Shown here: piece after piece, positions 1 through 4,610 of the stretch
Layout of the letters: every line of letters starts with the position of its first letter
How positions within the stretch are numbered: the first letter of the stretch is position 1
Source: Acidobacteriota bacterium
GTDB taxonomy: Bacteria; Actinomycetota; Acidimicrobiia; Spongiisociales; UBA5794
Length of the DNA stretch: 6,834 nt
Assembly (NCBI GenBank): GCA_022574065.1
Contig: JACZST010000106.1
Coordinates: forward strand, 1-6,834
Direction: 5' to 3'
The notes under the pieces: model-generated
Told to the model about the DNA's origin: nothing
Databases searched by the model: none
What the model saw: the letters and a program-made list of their open reading frames with translations, nothing else
Translations under genes and position numbers: made by a program

Positions 1-419
1 GTGGGCAGCGGCAGCGGGTGTTCGTGGCACAGGGACTGGCGCAGGACCATGACATGTTGCTGCTCGACGAACCGCTGACCGGGCTCGACCTCATCTCGGC
101 GCAGGCCATCGATTCGGTGATCCACCACGAGAACGCACACGGGTGCACGGTGGTGATGAGCACCCACGACCTGGCCGAGGCAAGGGCCGCCGATCATGTG
201 GTGCTGCTGTCGGGAGGGGTGGTCGCCTCGGGTCCACCGCAACAAGTGCTCACGGAGGGCCATTTGGCAGCTGCGTACGGCGGCATCTCGGTGCATCGCG
301 ACGGCGACGGGCTGGTCATCGACGACCCGGCACACCAACCGGTCGAGGGGCGGCATGTTCACCGTGACCGAACGATCCACACCGAGGCCATCCCCGACGA
401 CCACCACGGCGGGGACTAG
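1..419 (+). CDS. ABC transporter ATP-binding protein, Mn/Zn/Fe uptake type (3' part only)
   Basis: This is the C-terminal part of a nucleotide-binding subunit that would power metal-ion import at the inner face of the membrane; the 5' end lies outside the window. In frame from base 3 the reading is GQRQRV, the end of the ABC signature (LSGGQRQRV). It is followed by Walker B with the catalytic glutamate (MLLLDEP, bases 54-74), the D-loop (TGLDL) and the H-loop histidine (STHD, His at 165-167). The ending (GPPQQVLTEGHLAAAYGG) is typical of the zinc/manganese/iron ATPases (ZnuC/MntB/SitB group). The last 45 residues are rich in His and Asp and end in DDHHGGD, common in metal transporters. Stop TAG at 417-419. 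No permease gene follows, so the partner genes should lie upstream. The ABC ATPase assignment is firm; metal specificity is inferred and the exact metal cannot be told. Confidence 0.93.
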   Translation, partial: GQRQRVFVAQGLAQDHDMLLLDEPLTGLDLISAQAIDSVIHHENAHGCTVVMSTHDLAEARAADHVVLLSGGVVASGPPQQVLTEGHLAAAYGGISVHRDGDGLVIDDPAHQPVEGRHVHRDRTIHTEAIPDDHHGGD

Positions 420-445
420 TCGACAATGGCTTCGAGCGGGGCGGG

Positions 446-907
446 CTAGGACGCGGACCGCGCGGTCTGGCCAACCCAAAGACAATGGTCATCGCCTGCT
501 CGACAGGCCCGAATCTGGCCGACTTTGTTCAGTGTGGGCGTACGGGAGCGATTTTCGCGCCGGCGCATCTCGAGCGCCGAGCTGGCGGCCCGCAGCTCGT
601 GGTCCTCGCCCTGATAGAACAACAGCAACGCATCCCCACCGAACTTCACGAGCGTGCCCCCATAAGAGTAGGCGGGCTCGAGGAGGCGGTTGAAGGCGTC
701 GGCGATCACCTCGGTGACGTGCTCGGCGCCCTCCAGACCGATCCGATCGAGGCGCTCTGACAGCTTGGTGAACCCCGAGATGTCGGCAAAAAGCGTCGAA
801 CCCTCGACCACCCGGTGCTTCACCTCAGGATCGGACGCGTGGAGCCACTGACGCGCCGCAAGAGGCACCCACGGGGTGAGATTCGCAGTCGATTCAGGGC
901 CAGACAT
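446..907 (-). pseudogene. Truncated class III adenylate/guanylate cyclase (N-terminal half of the domain)
   Basis: The ATG at 907 opens 153 codons starting MSGPEST. Residues about 13-115 match the start of the large actinobacterial cyclase-ATPase proteins: WVPLAARQWL, then FADISGFTKLSERL with the first metal-binding Asp (residue 42), and KFGGDALLLFY with the second (residue 92). Homology fades after ALEMRR (residue 116). The tail keeps only hints of the family (RTPT.NKVGQIR, then LWVGQT), lacks the expected SVGVHSG strand, and stops at 446-448, 26 bp from the ATPase stop. The half of the domain that carries the Asn/Arg transition-state residues is absent, as is everything further downstream (in these proteins normally an AAA-type ATPase and helical repeats). 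Cyclase activity is therefore not expected. The reading frame extends upstream to 1090, but that would cover the divergent promoter region and the family starts near 907. A weak TACCCT box lies 9 nt before the ATG. Confidence 0.8.
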
Positions 908-958
908 CTGTATCTGAGGGTAATCGAGCGCATGCGGTGGTTCCGAGATGAGATCCCT

Positions 959-1007
959 GTCGTACGTGTCTGCAGTGACCCACCGTGAGCCCGTAGACAC
1001 GTACGAC
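959..1007. repeat. 13-bp perfect inverted repeat in the divergent promoter, candidate operator
   Basis: The left arm GTCGTACGTGTCT (959-971) and right arm AGACACGTACGAC (995-1007) are exact reverse complements separated by 23 nt. Each arm also contains the self-complementary core CGTACG. The right arm ends 21 bp before the TAGGAT box of the DUF1028 gene, so it reaches the expected -35 region and a bound protein could block or recruit polymerase. As RNA it would form a strong hairpin, but no T-run follows, which fits a terminator less well. The symmetry is seen; the operator role is inference. Confidence 0.5.
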
Positions 1008-1028
1008 GCTCCGGCGTCCCGAGCCACG

Positions 1029-1034
1029 TAGGAT
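1029..1034 (+). promoter_or_regulatory. Leaderless-type -10 box of the DUF1028 gene
   Basis: TAGGAT fits the actinobacterial TANNNT -10 consensus and lies 7 nt before the GTG at 1042, which would place transcription initiation at or next to the start codon. No Shine-Dalgarno precedes this GTG, consistent with leaderless translation. Confidence 0.5.
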
Positions 1035-1041
1035 TTCTCCG

Positions 1042-2010
1042 GTGACGTACCCCACCGAGCAAAACCCAGCCGGGAGGTGGCGGCGCCCAATCGCTACCTA
1101 CTCGATCGTGGCTCGCGACCAGTCCGGATCAATGGGAGTGGCTGTTCAGTCTCATTGGTTCTCGGTCGGGAGCATGGTGCCGTATATCGAATCTGGGGTT
1201 GGAGCTGTTGCCACCCAGTCGGTACCCAATCCAAGTCACGGACCGAGAGCATTGGAACTGCTGAGATCCGGGGAAGAACCAGCCACCGTGCTCGAACACC
1301 TCCTAGAGGGTGACCCTGAAAGAGCCTTTCGCCAGATAGGCATCGTCGACCACTTAGGCAGGGTCGCCGGCTACACGGGAGACAGCTGTATTCCCGAAGC
1401 AGGGCATCTGATAGGAGAGCAGTACTCGGTCCAGGCCAACATCATGGGCCGGGCTTCCGTCTGGCGTGCGATGGCCGATGCCTTCGAAGCCGCCGACGGC
1501 GATCTCACCGAAAGGCTGATGACGGCGCTCGAGGCTGCGGAGACACAAGGCGGAGACATAAGGGGCAAACAGTCTGCAGCCATTGTCGTGGTGCGTCCTC
1601 AGCCGACCGGCATTGCGTCAGAGGACCGGCTCTTCGATCTCCGGGTCGAGGATCATCCCCATCCTCTGAGAGAGTTGCGCCGCCTGATCCAGCTTCGCCG
1701 CGCCTACATAGCCCTCATCGAGGGAGATGAGTTCCTCTCCAAGAACGACTTCGAGGCTGCTCTCAGCGCCTACCAAGCTGCCAGCGAGATGGTGTCCGAC
1801 TCTGCTACCGGCGGAGAGGCGGCCTTCTGGACCGGTATTGCGTTCGCAGCCAGAGGCCGCCTCGATGAGGCAAGCGTCTATTTGCGGAGAGCCCAAATAC
1901 AGTGGGACGGCTGGGTGAGACTGGTACCGCGACTGACAGCCTCGGGGATCATTTCCGACGACGACCTCGCTGAGCGACTACGGATAGCGATGGTCGGCGC
2001 CGACGACTGA
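1042..2010 (+). CDS. DUF1028 family protein (predicted Ntn-hydrolase fold) with TPR-like C-terminal tail
   Basis: Residues about 19-207 are a clear DUF1028 domain: TYSIVARDQSGSMGVAVQSHWFS, GVGAVATQSVPNPSHGPRALELL, RQIGIVDHLG, YTGDSCIPEAGH, ERLMTALEAAETQGGD, RGKQSAAIVVV and FDLRVEDHP. The family is widespread in bacteria and archaea and is predicted to adopt an N-terminal-nucleophile hydrolase fold; its substrate is unknown. In this fold an exposed N-terminal Thr/Ser/Cys would be the nucleophile, and Thr19 sits where most members begin. Residues about 208-320 are helical with a TPR-like pattern (A..ALSAYQAASEM, AAFWTGIAFAARGRLDEA), a tail seen in some members. The GTG start at 1042 has TAGGAT 7 nt upstream (leaderless) but adds about 17 residues to the usual N-terminus. 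A strong GGAGGTG (1073-1079) lies 10 nt before an ATC codon (1090) at the family's usual start. Codons rare in the neighbours (TTA, ATA, AGA, AGG) recur. No signal peptide is seen. Confidence 0.88.
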   Translation: MTYPTEQNPAGRWRRPIATYSIVARDQSGSMGVAVQSHWFSVGSMVPYIESGVGAVATQSVPNPSHGPRALELLRSGEEPATVLEHLLEGDPERAFRQIGIVDHLGRVAGYTGDSCIPEAGHLIGEQYSVQANIMGRASVWRAMADAFEAADGDLTERLMTALEAAETQGGDIRGKQSAAIVVVRPQPTGIASEDRLFDLRVEDHPHPLRELRRLIQLRRAYIALIEGDEFLSKNDFEAALSAYQAASEMVSDSATGGEAAFWTGIAFAARGRLDEASVYLRRAQIQWDGWVRLVPRLTASGIISDDDLAERLRIAMVGADD

Positions 2011-2130
2011 CCGCCCTTCCGATCTCCTTCTCCGTCTCATCCCCTTTGGGCGGTGGCAGCGACCAGCCGCTGACAGGAGGGGTTGACCCGTCCGCGGAAT
2101 AGGAGCACCCACTCCGAGGCTGATGCCGTC
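2011..2130 (+). other. Intergenic spacer with weak inverted repeats
   Basis: The spacer holds CCGCCC (2011-2016) and GGGCGG (2047-2052), which could pair across a 30-nt loop, and a CAGCG/CGCTG hairpin (2057-2061 with 2068-2072). Neither is followed by a T-run, so a terminator is only possible. An AGGAGG at 2075-2080 has only 2 nt before an in-frame TTG (2083), too close for normal use. No convincing promoter for the next gene is seen. Confidence 0.3.
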
Positions 2131-2517
2131 ATGGATCCATCAATCGAACAAGCACTCAACCAGGGCGGTATCGCCGACATCACAACGACGGGCCGCAAGA
2201 CCGGTCAGCCGCGGCGGATCGAGATCGTCTTCCACAGTCTCCACGGCGAGCACTACATCACCGGCAGCCCGGGGCGGAAGCGGGACTGGCTGGCCAATCT
2301 GGGCACTAACCCGGAGTTCACCCTCCATCTCAAGCGAGGCGTCCAAGCCGACGTCCCGGCGACTGCCGAAGTGTTGACGGACCCGGATGACCGCGAGGCG
2401 GTGCTGCGCCGGATCCTCTTGGAAAGTTGGGACAACCCTCCCGGAAAGGTCGATCACATCATCGGCCGTTGGGTGGCCAGTGCCCCACTGATTCGGTTCG
2501 GGGTCAACAGCGAGTAA
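2131..2517 (+). CDS. Deazaflavin (F420H2)-dependent nitroreductase/quinone reductase-like protein
   Basis: This is a 128-residue single-domain protein of the flavin/deazaflavin oxidoreductase split-barrel family that includes mycobacterial Ddn. The diagnostic segment is DITTTGRKTGQPRRIEIVF (residues 17-34); in this family the GR.TG.PR stretch helps hold the F420 phosphates. It is followed by HYITGSPG and RDWLANLGTNPEFTLHL (residues 41-67), also characteristic. Members use reduced F420 to reduce quinones, nitro compounds or unsaturated substrates; the substrate here cannot be told. No signal peptide, so cytosolic or membrane-associated. The ATG at 2131 is preferred because homology begins just after it; a GAGG (2116-2119) lies 11 nt upstream. 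The frame could begin at a TTG at 2083, but the 16 extra residues (MTRPRNRSTHSEADAV) show no conservation I recognise. Unlike most neighbours it lacks a TANNNT box at leaderless distance. Confidence 0.87.
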   Translation: MDPSIEQALNQGGIADITTTGRKTGQPRRIEIVFHSLHGEHYITGSPGRKRDWLANLGTNPEFTLHLKRGVQADVPATAEVLTDPDDREAVLRRILLESWDNPPGKVDHIIGRWVASAPLIRFGVNSE

Positions 2518-2535
2518 CGGCGAGCCAGTCCCGCT

Positions 2536-2638
2536 AGGGGGAAGCTCCCCTCCTCGCCCTGCGGACGGTATTCCCCCTGAGCTGAGGGGGAGCAAAGACC
2601 TGTACCCGCCCTGCAGGCGGTACACACCCCGAAGGGGA
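2536..2638. repeat. Cluster of G/C-rich hairpins with a diverged tandem duplication
   Basis: Four short hairpins follow one another between the reductase stop and the hydrolase promoter: AGGGG/CCCCT (2536-2551); TCCCCCT-GAGCTG-AGGGGGA (2572-2591); TGTACC-c-GCC paired with GGCGGTACA (2601-2624, one bulged C); and CCCC-GAA-GGGG (2627-2637). CGCCCTGCGGACGGTA (2555-2570) recurs as CGCCCTGCAGGCGGTA (2607-2622) with two changes, and each copy is followed by a C-run/G-run hairpin, so the region looks like two diverged copies of one palindromic unit. GCTCCCC (2544-2550) can also pair with GGGGAGC (2587-2593), an alternative to the first two hairpins. It may serve as a terminator for the reductase or be a small intergenic repeat element. 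Confidence 0.55.
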
Positions 2639-2670
2639 GAAGCGGCGGGAGCAACGAGTTCGGGTGCAGG

Positions 2671-2676
2671 TAACCT
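2671..2676 (+). promoter_or_regulatory. Leaderless-type -10 box of the hydrolase gene
   Basis: TAACCT fits TANNNT and lies exactly 7 nt before the ATG at 2684. There is no Shine-Dalgarno within the 15 nt before the start, so initiation at the start codon is the simplest reading. Confidence 0.55.
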
Positions 2677-2683
2677 CTGCTCG

Positions 2684-3463
2684 ATGTTTCGTCGCATCCT
2701 CGGTCCGGTCGCCGCATTCGCGCTCGTGCTCGCCGCCTGCGCCCAGGCCGAGGAGGTCCCCACAAGGCAACACCTCCAGGCTCTCCACACCGCCGAAGAT
2801 GGGGCAACGATGCGTTACCTGGTGTGGCTCCCCGAAGGCTACGGCGACGACCGCGACCGGGAGTACCCGCTCATCGTCTTTCTCCACGGGTCGGGTGATC
2901 CGGATTACAACTCGGAGTTCGTGGTCAGCTTCGGGCTCCCGGCCGTCCTCGAGCTCGGTGAGGAGCCTGAGGGTTTCGATTTCGTCGTGGTGTCACCACA
3001 GGCTGCAGGCAACACGGCCTGGTGGAGCAAGGGCCAGATGGAGCTCGTCGATGGCGTCGTCCAGGAGGCGCTCGACACCTACCTCGTCGATCCCGACCGT
3101 GTCTACCTGACCGGTCTGTCCATGGGCGGCTACGGCTCGTGGTTTCTGGGCAGTACCTACCCGGAGCGATACGCAGCGATGGTTTCGCTATCGGGCAGCG
3201 GCTACCAATCCACCGAGCTCCCCGCCGCGTCGTTCACCTGCCGGCTCGCCGAGATTCCCGTGTGGGCGATCCACGGCGAGCAGGACCTGATCTCCGAGTT
3301 TGGGGTCAGCGAAACCGTGGTGCGGGACTACGAGGAGCTGTGCAATACAACGGTCGACTGGACCGCGTATCCGGATGCCGGGCACTTCGAGACGTACGAG
3401 CGGGCGTATCGCGACCCGGCGTTGTACAACTGGATGCTGTCACATAGCCGATCCGGAACATGA
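2684..3463 (+). CDS. Exported alpha/beta-hydrolase lipoprotein (predicted peptidase/esterase, COG4099-like)
   Basis: The product has 259 residues. Residues 1-19 form a lipoprotein signal peptide (FRRIL, hydrophobic core, lipobox LAAC, lipidated Cys19), so the enzyme should be anchored outside the membrane. The hydrolase core follows: PLIVFLHGSGD (oxyanion region, residues 62-72), the nucleophile elbow GLSMGGYGSW with Ser146, AIHGEQDL with the likely acid Asp201, and PDAGHFETYERAY with catalytic His234. The order and spacing match secreted predicted peptidases, feruloyl-esterase and PHB-depolymerase-like proteins of the dienelactone hydrolase/S9-like group. Cys186 and Cys220 could form a disulfide. 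Substrate is unknown; ester or peptide cleavage is the general expectation. All catalytic residues are present and the length is normal. It stands alone, with a hairpin cluster upstream and a convergent gene downstream. Confidence 0.92.
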   Translation: MFRRILGPVAAFALVLAACAQAEEVPTRQHLQALHTAEDGATMRYLVWLPEGYGDDRDREYPLIVFLHGSGDPDYNSEFVVSFGLPAVLELGEEPEGFDFVVVSPQAAGNTAWWSKGQMELVDGVVQEALDTYLVDPDRVYLTGLSMGGYGSWFLGSTYPERYAAMVSLSGSGYQSTELPAASFTCRLAEIPVWAIHGEQDLISEFGVSETVVRDYEELCNTTVDWTAYPDAGHFETYERAYRDPALYNWMLSHSRSGT

Positions 3464-3611
3464 CGAGGGGCCCTTAACAAGGTCGCGGCTGTGAGCGCGA
3501 CCGGCCGATCCGCGGGGGACGTCCACCCGCCATGGCTGCTGCGGGGAACACCGCCGCGCAATGATTTTCCCCACGCCCCACCAGATTGTCGGTTCGGGGT
3601 AGTTGACATGG
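3464..3611. other. Convergent intergenic region with terminator candidates
   Basis: This 148-bp region lies between two converging stop codons. It contains a strong hairpin (3481-3502, listed separately) and, nearer the minus-strand gene, a weaker ACC/GGT plus CCCC/GGGG pairing (about 3583-3607). GCCGATCCG occurs at 3447-3455, at the end of the hydrolase gene, and again at 3504-3512. No gene is seen. Confidence 0.4.
3481..3502. terminator. Hairpin between convergent genes, probable bidirectional terminator
   Basis: GGTCGCG (3481-3487) pairs perfectly with CGCGACC (3496-3502), and two more inner pairs (CT with AG) are possible after a bulged G. It lies 17 nt after the hydrolase stop. There is no T-run on either side, as is often the case in high-GC actinobacteria. 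Confidence 0.5.
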
Positions 3612-4112
3612 CTACGGCTGGAACGGCGGCTGGGGAACCAGCGGAAGGGGATCCAAGCCGTCGTAGAAGACGGCGCCGGCGCAGGACTGTGTGGCCTCTA
3701 TCGCATCCGCCTCTGATACCCCGATGATGGTGAGAGCGGCTTTCGTCGGCTGCTTCGGATCGATGGTGAACACGGTTTGCGGCCCCATCAGGAAATGACT
3801 GAGCCCGACGACCCTGAGGTAGATCGGCTGGTCGAAGAGCTCGGTGGGTGACAGGACATCGAAAGCGAGCGGCTGTGTTCGCGTCGGCTCATCGAGGATG
3901 GCCTCACAGGCAAGAGCGAGCTCGTAAGCATGGGTGCCTTCAGACCACGTTCCTGGGGCAAAGTCGTGGCTGAAGGTCACCGCCCATGACGACGGTTCGA
4001 TCGTTTCCGGCACAGCCGCGGGTGGCAGGTCGATCCCGTCGAGGCGCTCTGGACTGGAGCAGCCGGGCGCGGCGAGGGCGACGACAGCGAGGAGCAGGGT
4101 TGTGCGCTTCAA
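3612..4112 (-). CDS. Uncharacterised exported lipoprotein (TTG start)
   Basis: From the TTG at 4112 the product is 166 residues. Residues 1-18 are a textbook lipoprotein signal: MKRTT, a Leu/Val/Ala core, and lipobox AAPGC with lipidated Cys18, then SSPERLDG. This fixes the start, since the longer frame reaching 4661 begins inside repeats and would bury the signal peptide. The mature part shows SSWAVTFSHDFAPGTWSEGTH, Cys69 and Cys144 as a possible disulfide, and a Pro-rich end (PLVPQPPFQP). I recognise no family. TACGAT lies 6 nt before the TTG (minus strand 4124-4119), again a leaderless pattern. It converges with the hydrolase gene. A surface-anchored role is inferred from the signal peptide only. 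Confidence 0.8.
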   Translation of the reverse strand: MKRTTLLLAVVALAAPGCSSPERLDGIDLPPAAVPETIEPSSWAVTFSHDFAPGTWSEGTHAYELALACEAILDEPTRTQPLAFDVLSPTELFDQPIYLRVVGLSHFLMGPQTVFTIDPKQPTKAALTIIGVSEADAIEATQSCAGAVFYDGLDPLPLVPQPPFQP

Positions 4113-4118
4113 GGGCGG

Positions 4119-4124
4119 ATCGTA
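4119..4124 (-). promoter_or_regulatory. Leaderless-type -10 box of the uncharacterised lipoprotein gene
   Basis: On the minus strand TACGAT precedes the TTG start by 6 nt (CCGCCC). It fits TANNNT, and no Shine-Dalgarno is present, so it supports both the TTG choice and a leaderless transcript. Confidence 0.5.
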
Positions 4125-4141
4125 CCCCGGAATACTCGCCT

Positions 4142-4170
4142 CTCCCCCAAGCGGCAGCGCCGCGGGGGAG
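4142..4170. repeat. Strong palindromic element (12-bp stem with 2-nt bulge)
   Basis: CTCCCCC (4142-4148) pairs with GGGGGAG (4164-4170), and GCGGC (4151-4155) pairs with GCCGC (4159-4163) around an AGC loop; the only unpaired stem bases are AA at 4149-4150. It is followed by a purine-rich G/C stretch (4171-4205). It has the look of a REP-like intergenic palindrome, lying about 18 bp upstream of the -10 box of the minus-strand lipoprotein gene. Confidence 0.55.
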
Positions 4171-4314
4171 GCGCGAGGCGGCGCAGCCACCGAGCGGAGG
4201 GGCCTCTGGGAGTTTCGTGATCGCAATGAGCCCAGCTGCGACCAGCAAGCGTCCAAAGCCCCCTCTGCCCCGCCAAGGCCGGAGAGACGAAGAATGGCTC
4301 GGGCGCAGCGAGCG

Positions 4315-4437
4315 ACCTGACAACTGGAAGTCCCCGCGCACGTCCACCAGTCGGAGCTTGTCGTTGCGAAGCAGCGCTGCGGCGACGGCAAGGTCGATGG
4401 TGCTCTTGTAGTCGCCGGCGTGGAGCTCACCCACGGC
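4315..4437 (-). pseudogene. Possible coding remnant of unknown protein
   Basis: Read on the minus strand, about 41 codons look like real protein: VGELHAGDYKSTIDLAVAAA, then LLRNDKLRLVDVRGDFQLS. The residue mix is balanced, G or C dominates third positions, and an amphipathic helix followed by a strand is plausible. On both sides the same frame turns into low-complexity sequence (Gly/Pro/Ala repeats upstream, Arg/Ser-rich downstream) with no start or stop at sensible places. I cannot name the parent family. It may be the end of a decayed gene cut by the repeat elements, or a chance open stretch. Confidence 0.3.
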
Positions 4438-4471
4438 TCCGTCGGACCGAGTCGCCTCGTTCCGTCGGCTG

Positions 4472-4579
4472 GCAGGGGCGGCTCCCGGACCCCCGAGCCC
4501 TGGGCTCGCAGGGGCGGCTCCCGGACCCCCGAACCCTGGGCTCGCAGGGGCGGCTCCCGGACCCCGGAGCCCAGGGTTC
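4472..4579. repeat. Three tandem 36-bp repeats with embedded palindrome
   Basis: Copies span 4472-4507, 4508-4543 and 4544-4579, with a decayed partial fourth (GCAGCGGC...) after them. Each begins GCAGGGGCGGCTCCCGGACC and ends in a 13-bp palindromic segment: GAGCCCTGGGCTC in copy 1, GAACCCTGGGCTC in copy 2, GAGCCCAGGGTTC in copy 3. The copy 3 segment is the exact reverse complement of the copy 2 segment, so 4531-4543 and 4567-4579 form a 13-bp perfect inverted repeat. The array ends 18 bp before the -10 box of the membrane-protein gene. The unit length is a multiple of three, which creates spurious repetitive open frames on both strands. Confidence 0.85.
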
Positions 4580-4597
4580 GCAGCGGCCCTCCGGTGG

Positions 4598-4603
4598 TAC
4601 CGT
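4598..4603 (+). promoter_or_regulatory. Leaderless-type -10 box of the membrane-protein gene
   Basis: TACCGT fits TANNNT and lies 7 nt before the ATG at 4611, with no Shine-Dalgarno in between. The 36-bp repeat array covers the area where a -35 element would be expected. Confidence 0.5.
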
Positions 4604-4610
4604 CCCGGAC

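Larger units (their letters stand above)
908..1041. promoter_or_regulatory. Divergent intergenic region between the cyclase remnant and the DUF1028 gene
   Basis: This 134-bp spacer separates two outward-facing starts. Toward the DUF1028 gene there is TAGGAT at 1029-1034, 7 nt before its GTG, a leaderless-type -10 box. Toward the cyclase remnant there is a weaker TACCCT (minus strand, 922-917), 9 nt before its ATG. A perfect 13-bp inverted repeat lies between them and is listed separately. No recognisable -35 hexamer is seen on either side. Confidence 0.5.
4113..4610. other. About 500 bp without an intact gene
   Basis: Several reading frames stay open here only because the DNA is G/C-rich and repetitive. 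What it holds: the promoter of the minus-strand lipoprotein gene, a strong hairpin element (4142-4170), a possible coding remnant on the minus strand (4315-4437), three 36-bp tandem repeats (4472-4579) and the promoter of the membrane-protein gene. I see no gene with both a start and recognisable homology. Confidence 0.6.

Noticed and set aside
908..1090. N-terminal extension of the cyclase remnant (start at 1090)
   Set aside because: It would overlap the DUF1028 start and cover the divergent inverted repeat; family homology begins close to the ATG at 907.
2083..2130. TTG start for the F420-type reductase
   Set aside because: The AGGAGG is only 2 nt from the TTG, no TANNNT box fits, and the 16 extra residues show no conserved motif.
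2140..2790. Minus-strand frame opposite the reductase and hydrolase start
   Set aside because: It overlaps two well-supported genes and a hairpin cluster and has no recognisable domain.
3491..3727. Plus-strand frame with a poly-Arg stretch
   Set aside because: It is the antisense of the lipoprotein C-terminus and of the convergent gap; the Arg run is a compositional artefact.
4472..4579. CRISPR array
   Set aside because: The 36-bp units abut directly with no spacers, there are only three, and no cas gene is visible.
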